Shown here piece after piece: positions 18,165-27,781 of a stretch of DNA of 64,000 bases (positions are counted from its first letter, which is position 1; the number at the start of each line of letters is the position of its first letter). Source of the stretch: Nostoc sp. TCL240-02 (GTDB lineage Bacteria; Cyanobacteriota; Cyanobacteriia; Cyanobacteriales; Nostocaceae). The stretch lies in NCBI RefSeq assembly GCF_013343235.1, contig NZ_CP040094.1, forward strand, positions 194,501 through 258,500, given 5' to 3'. The notes below the pieces were generated by a model. That model saw only the letters and a list, made by a program, of their open reading frames with translations. It made no database searches and was not told the origin of the DNA. Made by a program: the position numbers and the translations under genes.

Positions 18165-20375
18165 TCAATTCCTCAATGTTGGCTCTTGACTACTAACTTC
18201 AGGCAGCATAGAGGCAAGGTGAGCGGTAACTTGACTGTAGCGGCGGGTAATCAGCAAAGAAGAACGACATTGGATAGCTAGTTGATCTGTATATCTTCCC
18301 AAGGTTTGGCGTTCGATACCCCAAGTGCGGCTGGTGCCAGCAATAGTTAAATCAACACCTTCTGAGGCTTGAATTACAGCTTGGATTGGTTCTGGGGCTT
18401 CGACAATTTTAATTTCAATGCGATCGCGTACACTTGTGGGCAACTGCTCCATCATCATGTGCAGTTCGTAAGTCAATTCTTCTCTAGTGTGATTTGCTGC
18501 TATCTGTAATATTTGCAACATACAAGTCTCACGATTGATTAGCAGTCTTAGAGCTAGTATGAGTGCTAAATCATCATGGATATTTGCAGAATAAGGTACG
18601 AGTAAACTTTCTAATCGCTCTTTGGCTTTATCTACAAATACTGCTACATCTACTGGTGCGGTGGTAAGTATTTGTCCGACTCGTCCACCTAAACGATTAC
18701 TACTAAAAGCTGGCCGATGCCAGCCTACAAGAATGAGATCAACTTGTTCTAATGTGGCAATCTGTGCTGTTTCGCGGGCAACGTTGCTGGAGATGCGAAC
18801 GATAGGATGCACACAAGAACGAGTTTCTGACGGTTCGAGAGTATTAATTAATTCTTCTAATTGCTGGCGGCGCTGGGCGATTAATCTGTCTGCTTCAACT
18901 GGGGTACTTTCAAAGGCATAGTCTTCTTGAAATTCAATCAAGCTAAGGGGGTTAACTACGGCAGGATATCGGTAACTGAGAGCGACACCGACGGCGGGCT
19001 GCGCCAAGGCTACTGCCAACTGTACTAAACCTTTTTGGCTACTTGGATTAGCCACTGGCACCAAAATTCGGAAAGGATGAGGGTAAGTTTCATCTCCAGC
19101 AGAGGTATCTAGAACTGTTTCTGCTTCCAACTCGGGTTCTACAACATCTAACCTGATCAGCTTCTTCGGATATGTCCATTCCAGCAGTGGCGAGGTCATG
19201 AATGTAGTTACCAATGCCATAATTACCAGCATGGTAAATATTAAAGGGGAAATTACTCCTAACTCTAGACCAATGTTTAGTACTATCAGTTCGGTTAAAC
19301 CGCGAGTATTCATTAACCAACCCAGTGCCGAGGCTTCCCGTTTACTAATGCCACTGACACGGGCTGCGACATAAGTACCAACATATTTGCCTGCGATCGC
19401 TACTCCTAAAACTAACGCACACAAAAGCCACAATTCTGGACGGTTCAGCAAACCAATCTGTGTTTTTAAGCCACTATAGGCAAAAAATATGGGTAGCAAG
19501 AATATCAAAACAAAATCTTCGGTTTTTATTGCCAATTCCCTGACTAAATCTTCGTTTTTGGGCATTGCTGCTCCCAGTAAAAATGCCCCAAAAATTAAGT
19601 GAATCCCAATTAGTTCGGTAATTAATGCCGACGCAACCACACCCATATAAATCCCAGCTAGCAGCAATTGGCTGAGTCTTCCCGCCCGCAGGTAGTGTTT
19701 GGCAAGGCGTTGCAGGAACCAACGTCCTGCCGTCAACATCAAGCCGATGTAGACGATGCTGGCGATAATTGTGGGTATAGCACCAGCAAAGTCACCAGTT
19801 CGAGCAACTGCGATCGCTACTGCCAAGAGACACCAAGCTGTCACATCGTCTACGGCTGCACAAGTTAGCGCCAAGGTTCCTAAACGCGTTCCTTGTAAAT
19901 TGTTTTCAGTAATGATTCGCGCCAACACTGGAAAGGCAGTAATCGACATTGCCGCCCCCAAAAACAAGGCAAAGGCGGTGAAGGATACACTTGCATTAGA
20001 AACTAGGGGATAAAGGATCGCAGCTAGCAATGTTCCCAAGGAAAACGGCACTAAAATGCTGACATGAGAAGTTAAAACAGCTACTTCTAATTGCCCACTA
20101 AGATATTTTGGATTTAGTTCTAGCCCAATCAGAAACATAAAAAATATTAGTCCCACTTGAGACAAAACATTTAAAAAAGGAATAGTTTCTGGTGGAAACA
20201 AAGTAACTGCTAAATGGGGGGCAACTAAACCAAATAAAGATGGGCCGAGCATAATTCCGGCAACAATCTCACCAATTACCAAAGGTTGCTTAATGGAACG
20301 GAATGCTAGCCCTACTAACCGTGAAAGTCCAATAATAATCAGTACTTCAACCAGAACGAGAATAACTATGTGCAT
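18165..20375 (-). CDS. CPA2-family cation/proton antiporter with C-terminal USP-like region
   Basis: The 736-residue protein has a Na+(K+)/H+ exchanger domain of about 12 membrane segments in the first 400 residues (IGEIVAGIMLGPSLFG, AAMSITAFPVLARIITE, LTCAAVDDVTAWCLLA with the paired acidic residues typical of CPA2 transport sites, MNTRGLTELIVLNIGLELG). Residues about 430-736 are soluble and resemble two universal-stress-type domains (FRILVPVANPSSQKGLVQLA and LLVPYSANIHDDLALILALR). It probably exchanges Na+ or K+ for protons and senses a nucleotide or stress signal. It is adjacent to a second antiporter. Confidence 0.9.
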   Translation of the reverse strand: MHIVILVLVEVLIIIGLSRLVGLAFRSIKQPLVIGEIVAGIMLGPSLFGLVAPHLAVTLFPPETIPFLNVLSQVGLIFFMFLIGLELNPKYLSGQLEVAVLTSHVSILVPFSLGTLLAAILYPLVSNASVSFTAFALFLGAAMSITAFPVLARIITENNLQGTRLGTLALTCAAVDDVTAWCLLAVAIAVARTGDFAGAIPTIIASIVYIGLMLTAGRWFLQRLAKHYLRAGRLSQLLLAGIYMGVVASALITELIGIHLIFGAFLLGAAMPKNEDLVRELAIKTEDFVLIFLLPIFFAYSGLKTQIGLLNRPELWLLCALVLGVAIAGKYVGTYVAARVSGISKREASALGWLMNTRGLTELIVLNIGLELGVISPLIFTMLVIMALVTTFMTSPLLEWTYPKKLIRLDVVEPELEAETVLDTSAGDETYPHPFRILVPVANPSSQKGLVQLAVALAQPAVGVALSYRYPAVVNPLSLIEFQEDYAFESTPVEADRLIAQRRQQLEELINTLEPSETRSCVHPIVRISSNVARETAQIATLEQVDLILVGWHRPAFSSNRLGGRVGQILTTAPVDVAVFVDKAKERLESLLVPYSANIHDDLALILALRLLINRETCMLQILQIAANHTREELTYELHMMMEQLPTSVRDRIEIKIVEAPEPIQAVIQASEGVDLTIAGTSRTWGIERQTLGRYTDQLAIQCRSSLLITRRYSQVTAHLASMLPEVSSQEPTLRN

Positions 20376-20732
20376 GGTTTCCTCACAATTAACTATCTGG
20401 TTTCTCTAAGATGAATCTTTAAAGGGTCTGAAAATGTCAAGTTCATTAGATACAACCAAGATTAAGTTGCACTTAGTTGTAATGTCAATTACTGAGAGGA
20501 TGTACTTGAAGAGTTGAAAAATGAATTTTGATGATTTTAGGAGATAAATTTAGAATAACTGCCAAATTGCCAATACAAAAAAATAGATAATTGGGATTGG
20601 TTTCGTAGTATTCGTTAAAAGTGGGCACAAACAAATTAGCCGTTATAGCTTAGAGTCTAAGCGGATAATTTTACCCAACTCCTATGTAACTAATATCAGT
20701 TAATTGGTACTTAATTTTATATTTATCTTTGC
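20376..20732. other. Spacer between the two antiporter genes
   Basis: AT-rich, no gene or clear structure seen. It should hold the promoter of the 736-residue antiporter gene. Confidence 0.4.
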
Positions 20733-22022
20733 TTAAGCAGAAGACTTATCATAGCTTGTACCATGCAATAAAAAGGCAATTAGTGGTGATGCCATGAGTG
20801 TAGTAATGACTGCCATGATAACCATTATAGTGAATAAAGTTGGGGTAATTATACCTTGCTCAAGACCAATATTAAGGATGATTAACTCCATCAAACCACG
20901 AGCATTCATGAGAGCGCCAATAGTTGCAGATTCACGCCAATTTTCCCCGGATAACCTTGCAGCCAACATACAAGCGACACCTTTACCAAGAATTGCGATC
21001 GCAATAATTAACAGCGTAATTCCCCACAAAGTAGGCGTGTTTACCAATCCAATTTGAGTGTTCAGTCCAGAGAAAACAAAAAATATCGGTAGTAAAAAAG
21101 AAGTAGTTAAAAACTCAGTATATTGGCGAATTTGTTGAGCGAATTCTCCGCGTGGTGTTACTGCTCCCAGCACGAAAGCACCGAATATTGCATAGATGCC
21201 TGTAATATCGGTAAACCATGCACAAAACATCAAAATTATCAACATCAAAGTCAGAGTTTGTCTGTTCACACCTGCATCGCGTTTTGTCATCCGTGTGAAC
21301 GCTCTCAGTAGAGGTTGACCAAGAAAAATTGCAAATAGCACGTAGCAAATGCCACCACCAATTGCTAATATGGCAATGTTCAAAGAATTTTTCACGCTAG
21401 CAAGGACGATCGCTAGCAAACACCAAGCAACTGCATCATCTACCGATGCTGCACCTAAAGCTAAAGTCCCAAAGCGGGTTTGTGCAAGACCGCGTTCGTA
21501 AAGAATGCGAGCTAACATGGGAAATGCTGTAATTGTCATCGACGCACCCAGATACAAAGCGGCTGACCAAGGCATTACCTTTGGTTGAAAGAAATCGCCA
21601 TTATGATAAAACCAAAAAGATGCGATCGCTCCTAAAATAAAAGGAGTGATAATTCCAGCAGCAGATAGCAGACTTGCACTTTTGATATGATGTTTTAAAA
21701 GTTTAGTGTTGAATTCTAAACCAATCAAAAACATATAAATTACCAACCCAATCTGGCTGATAGCATATAAAATCGACATCGATGGATTGGGTATCTTGAG
21801 TCCTACAGCCGTGATGATGGGAAGCTTAGGAAAAAGCCATTGCTGAAAGTCCGGTGCAATCAATCCCAAGAGTGATGGGCCTAGCATTACACCTGCAATC
21901 ATTTCGCAAACAACATCGGTTTGACCAAGATAGCGCCGTCCTAAAATCGTGACGATGCGACAAGTGGCTAAAATAACTGTAAGTTGCAAAAATAGCTGAA
22001 TAACCAGATCAAAATTTGACAT
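20733..22022 (-). CDS. CPA2-family cation/proton antiporter (short form)
   Basis: The 429-residue protein consists of the membrane exchanger domain only, with about 12 hydrophobic segments. CPA2 motifs visible are CEMIAGVMLGPSLLGLIAP, GASMTITAFPMLARILYE, LGAASVDDAVAWCLLAIV and GALMNARGLMELIILNIGLE. It lacks the soluble C-terminal region of its neighbour downstream. The two are paralogues in the same orientation 357 bp apart, which may reflect an old tandem duplication with different regulation. The transported ion is not known. Confidence 0.9.
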   Translation of the reverse strand: MSNFDLVIQLFLQLTVILATCRIVTILGRRYLGQTDVVCEMIAGVMLGPSLLGLIAPDFQQWLFPKLPIITAVGLKIPNPSMSILYAISQIGLVIYMFLIGLEFNTKLLKHHIKSASLLSAAGIITPFILGAIASFWFYHNGDFFQPKVMPWSAALYLGASMTITAFPMLARILYERGLAQTRFGTLALGAASVDDAVAWCLLAIVLASVKNSLNIAILAIGGGICYVLFAIFLGQPLLRAFTRMTKRDAGVNRQTLTLMLIILMFCAWFTDITGIYAIFGAFVLGAVTPRGEFAQQIRQYTEFLTTSFLLPIFFVFSGLNTQIGLVNTPTLWGITLLIIAIAILGKGVACMLAARLSGENWRESATIGALMNARGLMELIILNIGLEQGIITPTLFTIMVIMAVITTLMASPLIAFLLHGTSYDKSSA

Positions 22023-22432
22023 TGCACTTCCTTAATATGCGTCTCTGCATTGAAAAATATTTTCAGACTCCAAAGCTTGTCCTGTTTTTCTCATAGATGA
22101 GTACATCAGCACAAGTGCTAATTTTAGAAATATTAAGATAGCTGCTTTTAATTTGATAGCAACTGCCCTATTTTTCGTAAAAACGGATACAACTTTGTGT
22201 CAATACAACATATTGCATCTAAACTGAAACCGCCACATACAGCAGATTGCAACTTTATAAGGTACAGATGATTTTAAGGGCACAGTACTGCTGTAAACCT
22301 ATCTGTGTACTTTATTTACCTGAAAAACGCTGTATTAGTTAATTTTTACAAACCGATGTATTTGCATAACAATAACATTTACGCAATAACTCTCTAAAAC
22401 TCTTATTCTTTCTCTACAAGACCCTATGCAGC
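22023..22432. other. Spacer upstream of the short antiporter gene
   Basis: No gene is visible. It is AT-rich, lies between the start of the short antiporter gene and the end of the next membrane protein gene, and should contain the antiporter promoter. Confidence 0.4.
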
Positions 22433-22867
22433 TTACAACCACTCCCCACCCCGAAAACGCCAACGAAGGAAAATAATTCGCATCAGGCTTTGTGAACTAA
22501 TAAAAACTGCTAGCCACACGATGCTATAGTGCAGTAGAAAAACTGTTAACGGTAATTCTTCTTTCGGTAAAGGTATTGGTAAAAAACCAAATAGTTTGAC
22601 TCCACAAAATACAAATATTAATTCCCATATACCAGCTAAGAGTTGATAAGCTGCGGGCCAATCCCTGTCCCATCGAGATTTTTGGAGATAGTTATAAAGT
22701 ACATCCCAACCTAATCCAAATACGGCTACATAAACAAGTATCCAAAAATAAACCGAGTTAGCACCAGGGCCAATCCAACCTATTGCAAAAGGTAAAGATA
22801 CAAGTACGCCGACAGTTGCAAGTAATAATAATCGAGTTTGCCAACGACCAAATAAAGTTGGTGTCAT
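22433..22867 (-). CDS. Conserved cyanobacterial-type membrane protein
   Basis: I place the start at the ATG at 22867 (MTPTLFGRWQTRLLLLATVG), which gives 144 residues with about four membrane segments. The frame is open for 60 codons further upstream, but this part is made of two copies of a palindromic repeat (read as QTRLIASLL and QTRLIVSLL) and is unlikely to be protein. The conserved-looking middle is GWDVLYNYLQKSRWDRDWPA. I do not know the function. Confidence 0.65.
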   Translation of the reverse strand: MTPTLFGRWQTRLLLLATVGVLVSLPFAIGWIGPGANSVYFWILVYVAVFGLGWDVLYNYLQKSRWDRDWPAAYQLLAGIWELIFVFCGVKLFGFLPIPLPKEELPLTVFLLHYSIVWLAVFISSQSLMRIIFLRWRFRGGEWL

Positions 22868-22879
22868 AATAGTTAGGAG

Positions 22880-22941
22880 AGACACGATTAATCGTGTCTG
22901 TACAGGAGTTAGGAGTAGAGACGCGATTAATCGTGTCTGTA
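22880..22941. repeat. Two tandem copies of the GAGACRCGATTAATCG palindromic repeat
   Basis: GAGACACGATTAATCGTGTC (22880-22899) and GAGACGCGATTAATCGTGTC (about 22919-22938) lie about 39 bp apart, both nearly self-complementary. They sit just upstream of the membrane protein gene and keep its upstream frame open by chance. Confidence 0.75.
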
Positions 22942-23094
22942 ATGAAAAAGAGATGTTAGAGTTTTTATAGATTAATTGTGAAAGGATGTTACATCTACTT
23001 TCATTGAAAGTTGAGTAAGATTGTGGTGCTTTTTGCGAAGATGGCAAATATGAAAATCTTGGCTAATTTCAAAGCACCAACATATCTATATTAA

Positions 23095-23841
23095 TTAGGA
23101 TTGTTTAAGATGATAATTAAATTGAGAATGGTAAGCTGCATTGGCAAAGCCGACTGAATGTATCGCATCCCAATTTATCACATCTTCTAACAAAGCTTGA
23201 TAACCAAATGTATTAGGATGAAGACCATCTTCACTTAAACGTTTGAGCCGCCAATTTTCACCGCGTTCCATCCATTGCTCAAAAATATCTAAATAGGGAA
23301 TCTGCCGTTTGCTGCAAGCAATTCGAGTTGCTTCTTTGTAGCGGTACTGATCGATATGATTATAGTAAAAACAATCTAAAAATGGCATCTTGGCTTCATC
23401 TACTGGTACCATGCCCACAAATAACACAGGACACAGTTGCTGTGCTAAATCTAGCAGAGAAGCAATTTCTTTTTCAAATAGGGTAAAATCTGTGTAACTT
23501 CGACCATCAGGACGTGCCAACCGCGCTGAGTCATTCACACCTACGGATAAAATAATCAAGTCGGGGACACGATTTCGCAGTTCACCTCGGTGGCGAAATT
23601 CTACTTCTAACCTTTGTGCTACTTGTTGCGTGCGATCGCCTCTTACCCCTAAATTATAAAGAACATGACCGGCACTATCCGGCAACATCCACCATCGCCG
23701 TAGTTGCTCGATCCAGCCTCCTTTTTCCGGGTCGCCGAATCCATAAATTAAGCTGTCCCCCAGCGCGACAATCTTCATTGACTGAGAGTGATTTGGTGGT
23801 ATGGACAGCTGCATTGAGGAAGAAGCTAGAAATGTGTGCAT
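23095..23841 (-). CDS. SGNH/GDSL-family hydrolase
   Basis: The 248-residue protein has the SGNH blocks: block I with the nucleophile Ser in KIVALGDSLIYGFG, the block III motif GVND (ILSVGVNDSARLA), and block V DGLHPNTFGY with the catalytic Asp-x-x-His pair. Such enzymes are esterases or lipases. ATGs at codons 10 and 22 (MKIVALGDSL) are alternative starts, and the last is just upstream of block I and fits many homologues. No operon partner is evident. Confidence 0.85.
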   Translation of the reverse strand: MHTFLASSSMQLSIPPNHSQSMKIVALGDSLIYGFGDPEKGGWIEQLRRWWMLPDSAGHVLYNLGVRGDRTQQVAQRLEVEFRHRGELRNRVPDLIILSVGVNDSARLARPDGRSYTDFTLFEKEIASLLDLAQQLCPVLFVGMVPVDEAKMPFLDCFYYNHIDQYRYKEATRIACSKRQIPYLDIFEQWMERGENWRLKRLSEDGLHPNTFGYQALLEDVINWDAIHSVGFANAAYHSQFNYHLKQS

Positions 23842-24217
23842 TTAACAACTATATTTTATATCTTTACAAGATTCTATACATTTCTATACCATAGATGGCT
23901 ATCTTTAGTGTGCAAGCATCTATTTGTTGATATGGTTGCAAGGTTAATATTGCCGTAGTTGAGGGTCTGAAAGTCAAGTGTCGAGTTTAGAACTTGAAAT
24001 GGCCGAGGCATCGCACAAATCATTGATACTGATAATATGAAGTTGAGGGAGTGTTAGAAAATTGGCTAGAGTTCTTACATCAAAAACGAATCGCCTCAGA
24101 AACCCATGACAGTCTGTATCATTCCAACTTTCGAGACTGGCTAGGTAGACGGCAATAAAACTCATAAAAAACTTCCCTAACCCTCTCAATTTACTAAGAA
24201 GATTAGGTACTTAAAAA
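23842..24217. other. Spacer with a possible short coding remnant
   Basis: On the plus strand at 24051-24158 a GTG-initiated frame reads VLENWLEFLHQKRIASETHD and ends RDWLGRRQ, which looks protein-like but is only 35 residues long. It may be the tail of a lost gene next to the tRNA. Nothing else is seen. Confidence 0.25.
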
Positions 24218-24290
24218 TGGAGCTAAGCGGATTCGAACCGCTGACCCCCTCAATGCCATTGAGGTGCGCTACCAACTGCGCTATAACCCC
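24218..24290 (-). tRNA. tRNA-Ala (anticodon GGC)
   Basis: The minus strand reads GGGGTTATAGCGCAGTTGG and folds into a standard cloverleaf. The acceptor stem is GGGGTTA with TAGCTCC, the D arm is GCGC-AGTTGGTA-GCGC, the anticodon arm CCTCA-ATGGCAT-TGAGG has anticodon GGC, and the T arm contains GGTTCGAATCC. The discriminator is A and CCA is not encoded. The length is 73 nt. Confidence 0.95.
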
Positions 24291-24383
24291 TTCAGATCCA
24301 TTATACATAATCGCTTAATTTTAGTACTTTGTCAAGCTTTTTATGAAAACTAAATTTTAAATATCTCCTCTACCATTAGACAC

Positions 24384-24578
24384 TCACAACGACACTTGCA
24401 ACAAGTAGGTCATACAGTGCCCCATCAAAAAGTAAACTACTAACATGGCAGCAGCAGCCAGAGCAACCAACGTACCAGCCAACATGAGAGAAAATTCTTT
24501 ACTCTCGTAGGCTTTTTCCATTAAGTGCAGCGACCACGCTACCAAAGCTACATCAAAAAGTAAAATAGGAAGCAACAT
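24384..24578 (-). CDS. Small hydrophobic membrane protein
   Basis: The 64-residue protein has two membrane segments (LLPILLFDVALVAWSLHLM and LMLAGTLVALAAAAMLVVYF) joined by a short charged loop EKAYESKEF. I do not recognise it by name. The codon usage and the upstream AT-rich region look normal for a small conserved cyanobacterial membrane protein. It lies between hisF and tRNA-Ala on the same strand. Confidence 0.55.
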   Translation of the reverse strand: MLLPILLFDVALVAWSLHLMEKAYESKEFSLMLAGTLVALAAAAMLVVYFLMGHCMTYLLQVSL

Positions 24579-24677
24579 ATTTTTTAATAATTGTTAATAC
24601 TTGTAAAATAATATTAACACCCTTTTTAAGAAGTGTGTCTAACCTCAGATAGATGTCATTAACAGGTGATTTGTGGG

Positions 24678-25451
24678 TCAAGATAATGTTCTTACTGGCA
24701 CATTGCGATCGCGTAAATAATTTTTGATTTCTGCTACGCTTAATTGCCCGTAATGTAATAGCGATGCTAGTAGTGCTGCTTCCGCTTTGCCTTCAGTTAG
24801 AGCTGTGTAAATATGTTCACAATTACCTGCACCACCAGAAGCAATGACTGGAATTTCTACAGCGTTTGCAATAGCCCGTGTGATCTCGATGTCATATCCG
24901 GCTTGAGTTCCATCAGCATCCATACTTGTTATTAGAAGTTCTCCAGCACCGCGTTTCTCAACTTCCTGGGCCCACAATAGGGCATCTAAGCCTGTATTTT
25001 CCCTGCCACCCCGCACATACACATCCCAACCTGGATTTTCCGGGTTATTTCTGCGTCTGGCATCAATAGCAACAACTATGCACTGATTACCAAAGCGATC
25101 GCTGGCCCGATTAATCAAGTCTGGATCACGCACCGCCGCAGAATTAATACTAACCTTATCTGCGCCTGCTCGTAACAAAGCTTTAACATTTTCTAAGGAT
25201 TGAATGCCACCACCCACAGTCAATGGAATAAAGACCTGTTCAGCAGTGCGGTAGACCACATCTAAAATTGTAGCTCGGTCTTCATGAGTAGCTGTAATAT
25301 CCAGAAATACTAACTCATCAGCACCGGCTTCGTTGTAAACCTTGGCCAACTCTACCGGATCGCCTGCATCTTGGAGATTGACAAAGTTAACTCCTTTTAC
25401 AACCCGTCCCGCCTTCACATCTAAGCACGGTAAGATTCTTTTAGATAACAT
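24678..25451 (-). CDS. hisF: Imidazole glycerol phosphate synthase subunit HisF
   Basis: HisF is the cyclase subunit that, with HisH, makes imidazole glycerol phosphate and AICAR in histidine synthesis. The 257-residue TIM barrel begins [20 protein letters not shown] with the catalytic Asp in CLDV, and carries the second catalytic Asp region [13 protein letters not shown] and phosphate-binding VIASGGAGN. Length is standard. It is not in a histidine operon here and is divergent from ruvB. Confidence 0.97.
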   Translation of the reverse strand: MLSKRILPCLDVKAGRVVKGVNFVNLQDAGDPVELAKVYNEAGADELVFLDITATHEDRATILDVVYRTAEQVFIPLTVGGGIQSLENVKALLRAGADKVSINSAAVRDPDLINRASDRFGNQCIVVAIDARRRNNPENPGWDVYVRGGRENTGLDALLWAQEVEKRGAGELLITSMDADGTQAGYDIEITRAIANAVEIPVIASGGAGNCEHIYTALTEGKAEAALLASLLHYGQLSVAEIKNYLRDRNVPVRTLS

Positions 25452-25535
25452 AATAACTTTTGTACTTCTGGGTAATTGACCGGAATTTAAATTTTAAATT
25501 GGCGCGGGTATTTCCAAACGAAAATTTTCACAGGA

Positions 25536-25662
25536 ATGGGGCATTGGGAATTGAAAAGAGGCAGAGGGGCAGAGAAGAAAACTCTTTTCCCTTGCTCTCT
25601 GCTCCCTTACTCCTTGCTCCCCTGCTCCCTGCTCCCCTGCCTCCTCACTCCCTAGTCCCTTA
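25536..25662. repeat. CTCCCTG/CTCCTTG repeat block between hisF and ruvB
   Basis: A purine-rich half (AGAGGCAGAGGGGCAGAGAA) is followed by tandem pyrimidine-rich units (CTCCCTGCTCCCCTGC). The two halves can pair imperfectly. It is in the divergent promoter region of hisF and ruvB. Confidence 0.65.
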
Positions 25663-25680
25663 AAAGTAGATAGCTGAATT

Positions 25681-26781
25681 ATGGCGATAATCTCCTCGAA
25701 AAAACAGCCTCCAGAACCCAACGGAGAACCAAAGCAACGTCGGGAGTCGGCGAAAGCACCATCCACAGAAAATATTTTGAAGCCTGAAGCTGCTATTGAT
25801 GAACAAGAACAGCAGGAAGAAGGTATTCGGCCGCACCGATTTGCCGATTATATTGGACAAAAAGATTTAAAGGATGTGTTAGATATTGCCATCAAAGCAG
25901 CCAAGTCTCGTGGTGAGGTGCTGGATCACTTACTGCTGTATGGGCCACCAGGATTGGGCAAAACCACAATGGCAATGATTTTAGCATCGGAAATGGGGGT
26001 AAATTACAAAATTACCAGTGCGCCAGCCCTAGAACGTCCACGAGATATTGTTGGGCTACTGGTGAACATGAAGCCAGGGGATATCTTATTTGTGGATGAA
26101 ATTCATCGTCTCTCGCGGATGACGGAAGAAATTCTGTATCCAGCAATGGAAGATTATCGCTTAGATATTACTATTGGCAAGGGTTCCAGCGCTCGGATCA
26201 GAAGTTTGCCTCTGTCAAAGTTTACCCTCGTGGGAGCTACAACGCGTGTGGGTGCTTTAACTTCACCACTGCGCGATCGCTTCGGTTTAATTCAAAAACT
26301 CCGATTTTACGAAGTTGACGAACTGACTCAAATTGTACTGCGAACCGCTCAATTACTCAAAACCCCCATTACAGAAGATGGTGCCACAGAAATTGCCCGT
26401 CGTTCACGCGGAACTCCACGTATTGCCAATAGGCTGCTAAAGCGGGTACGTGATTATGCGGAAGTAAAAATATCTGGTGAAATTAATGAAAGCATTGCAT
26501 CCGAAGCATTGCAACTATTCCAAGTAGATCCTTGCGGTTTAGATTGGACAGATCGCCAGATGCTAAGTGTGATAATTGAACAATTTAACGGTGGGCCAGT
26601 AGGTTTAGAAACAATGGCAGCAGCCACAGGTGAAGATACCCAAACAATTGAAGAGGTGTACGAACCTTACCTCATGCAGATTGGGTATTTAACTCGGACT
26701 CATCGTGGAAGGATGGCGACCAAGGCAGCATATAAGCATTTGGGATTCACGCCGCCTAATGAACAGTTGTCATTATTGTAA
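25681..26781 (+). CDS. ruvB: Holliday junction branch migration helicase RuvB
   Basis: RuvB is the hexameric AAA+ motor that with RuvA drives branch migration of Holliday junctions. The 366-residue protein has Walker A GPPGLGKT at 88-95, Walker B DEIH at 139-142, sensor 1 in [21 protein letters not shown], the arginine-finger region, and the C-terminal winged helix ([17 protein letters not shown]). A polar N-terminal extension of about 45 residues precedes the conserved start [11 protein letters not shown], as in other cyanobacteria. It is not next to ruvA or ruvC. Confidence 0.97.
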   Translation: MAIISSKKQPPEPNGEPKQRRESAKAPSTENILKPEAAIDEQEQQEEGIRPHRFADYIGQKDLKDVLDIAIKAAKSRGEVLDHLLLYGPPGLGKTTMAMILASEMGVNYKITSAPALERPRDIVGLLVNMKPGDILFVDEIHRLSRMTEEILYPAMEDYRLDITIGKGSSARIRSLPLSKFTLVGATTRVGALTSPLRDRFGLIQKLRFYEVDELTQIVLRTAQLLKTPITEDGATEIARRSRGTPRIANRLLKRVRDYAEVKISGEINESIASEALQLFQVDPCGLDWTDRQMLSVIIEQFNGGPVGLETMAAATGEDTQTIEEVYEPYLMQIGYLTRTHRGRMATKAAYKHLGFTPPNEQLSLL

Positions 26782-26784
26782 TTA

Positions 26785-26830
26785 TGGGGATTGGGGATTG
26801 GGGATTGGGGATTGGGCATTGAGCATTGGT
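26785..26830. repeat. TTGGGGA heptamer array after ruvB
   Basis: Four or five tandem GGGGATT heptamers followed by degenerate copies (GGGCATT, GAGCATT) start three bases after the ruvB stop. This is an STRR array in the plus-strand 3' region of ruvB. Confidence 0.8.
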
Positions 26831-26916
26831 TATTAATTCTTCTCTCTCATCTTCCACTTCTCCTTGCTACCGTGCTCCCTGTTCGCCACTTTCAAGATAG
26901 ACACAGGTAAACCTAG

Positions 26917-27723
26917 ATGATTAAGTTGATTGTTGGTATTTTTCTCAGTCTGTTACTCGTGTTTGGCTGGGGTGCGCCAGTCATGGCACAATCTCAACCG
27001 CCCATTACTCAAGAACAGTTAAAACAAGGTGATGAGTGGGCAAATCAAGCCTTTACAGCGACGAATCAAGGTGATTTTGCGACGGCTGAAACTTACTGGA
27101 CAAAGATTATTGAGCAATTTCCCACTAATGCGGGGGCGTGGAGTAACCGAGGAAATTCGCGGGTGAGTCAGAACAAATTACTAGAGGCGCTGGCAGATTA
27201 TAACAAAGCCATAGAACTAGCGCCGAATGTCACCGATCCTTATTTGAATCGGGGGGCAGCATTGGAAGGGTTAGGAAAATGGGACGATGCGATCGCAGAT
27301 TATAATCATGTCTTAGAACTCGATCCTAATGATGCGATGGCGTACAATAATCGCGGTAATGCCAAAACAGGTTTAGGAAAATGGGAAGATGCGATCGCAG
27401 ACTATAAAAAATCTAATGAGATAGCCCCAAATTTTGCCTTCGCCCGTGCTAACTACGCCCTCGCTCTATATGAAACTGGTAAAAAAGAGCAAGCAATCCG
27501 TGAGATGCGAAACATCGCCCGTAAATACTCCAAATTTGCTGATGTGCGTGCCGCCCTCACAGCTGCATATTGGGTAAATGGAGAACAAGGTGAAGCTGAA
27601 AGCAACTGGGTAGCAGCTTATGGACTTGATAGCCGCTATAAGGATCTCGACTGGGTGAAAAATATCCGCCGTTGGCCCCCCAGCCTAGTTACAGCTTTGG
27701 ATAAGTTCTTGAAAATCCAGTAA
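26917..27723 (+). CDS. Exported tetratricopeptide-repeat protein
   Basis: The 268-residue protein has a signal peptide (LIVGIFLSLLLVFGWGAPVMAQ, probable cleavage after AQ or AQS) and at least four TPR units from about residue 40 to 190: GDFATAETYWTKIIEQFPT, NKLLEALADYNKAIELAP, GKWDDAIADYNHVLELDP and GKWEDAIADYKKSNEIAP. TPRs mediate protein-protein contacts. The protein is probably lumenal or periplasmic. The DNA repeats GATGCGATCGCAGA in consecutive TPRs are HIP1 octamers fixed in coding sequence. No specific partner is implied by the neighbours. Confidence 0.85.
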   Translation: MIKLIVGIFLSLLLVFGWGAPVMAQSQPPITQEQLKQGDEWANQAFTATNQGDFATAETYWTKIIEQFPTNAGAWSNRGNSRVSQNKLLEALADYNKAIELAPNVTDPYLNRGAALEGLGKWDDAIADYNHVLELDPNDAMAYNNRGNAKTGLGKWEDAIADYKKSNEIAPNFAFARANYALALYETGKKEQAIREMRNIARKYSKFADVRAALTAAYWVNGEQGEAESNWVAAYGLDSRYKDLDWVKNIRRWPPSLVTALDKFLKIQ

Positions 27724-27781
27724 TTAGCAAGTAAATAAAAGGGGAAGTGGAGCAATTGCTCCCACTTGATTGTGAGACTTT

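Noticed and set aside
23974..24189. Minus-strand frame of 71 codons upstream of tRNA-Ala
   Set aside because: Protein-like signal is stronger on the plus strand in a shorter frame; neither can be called a gene.
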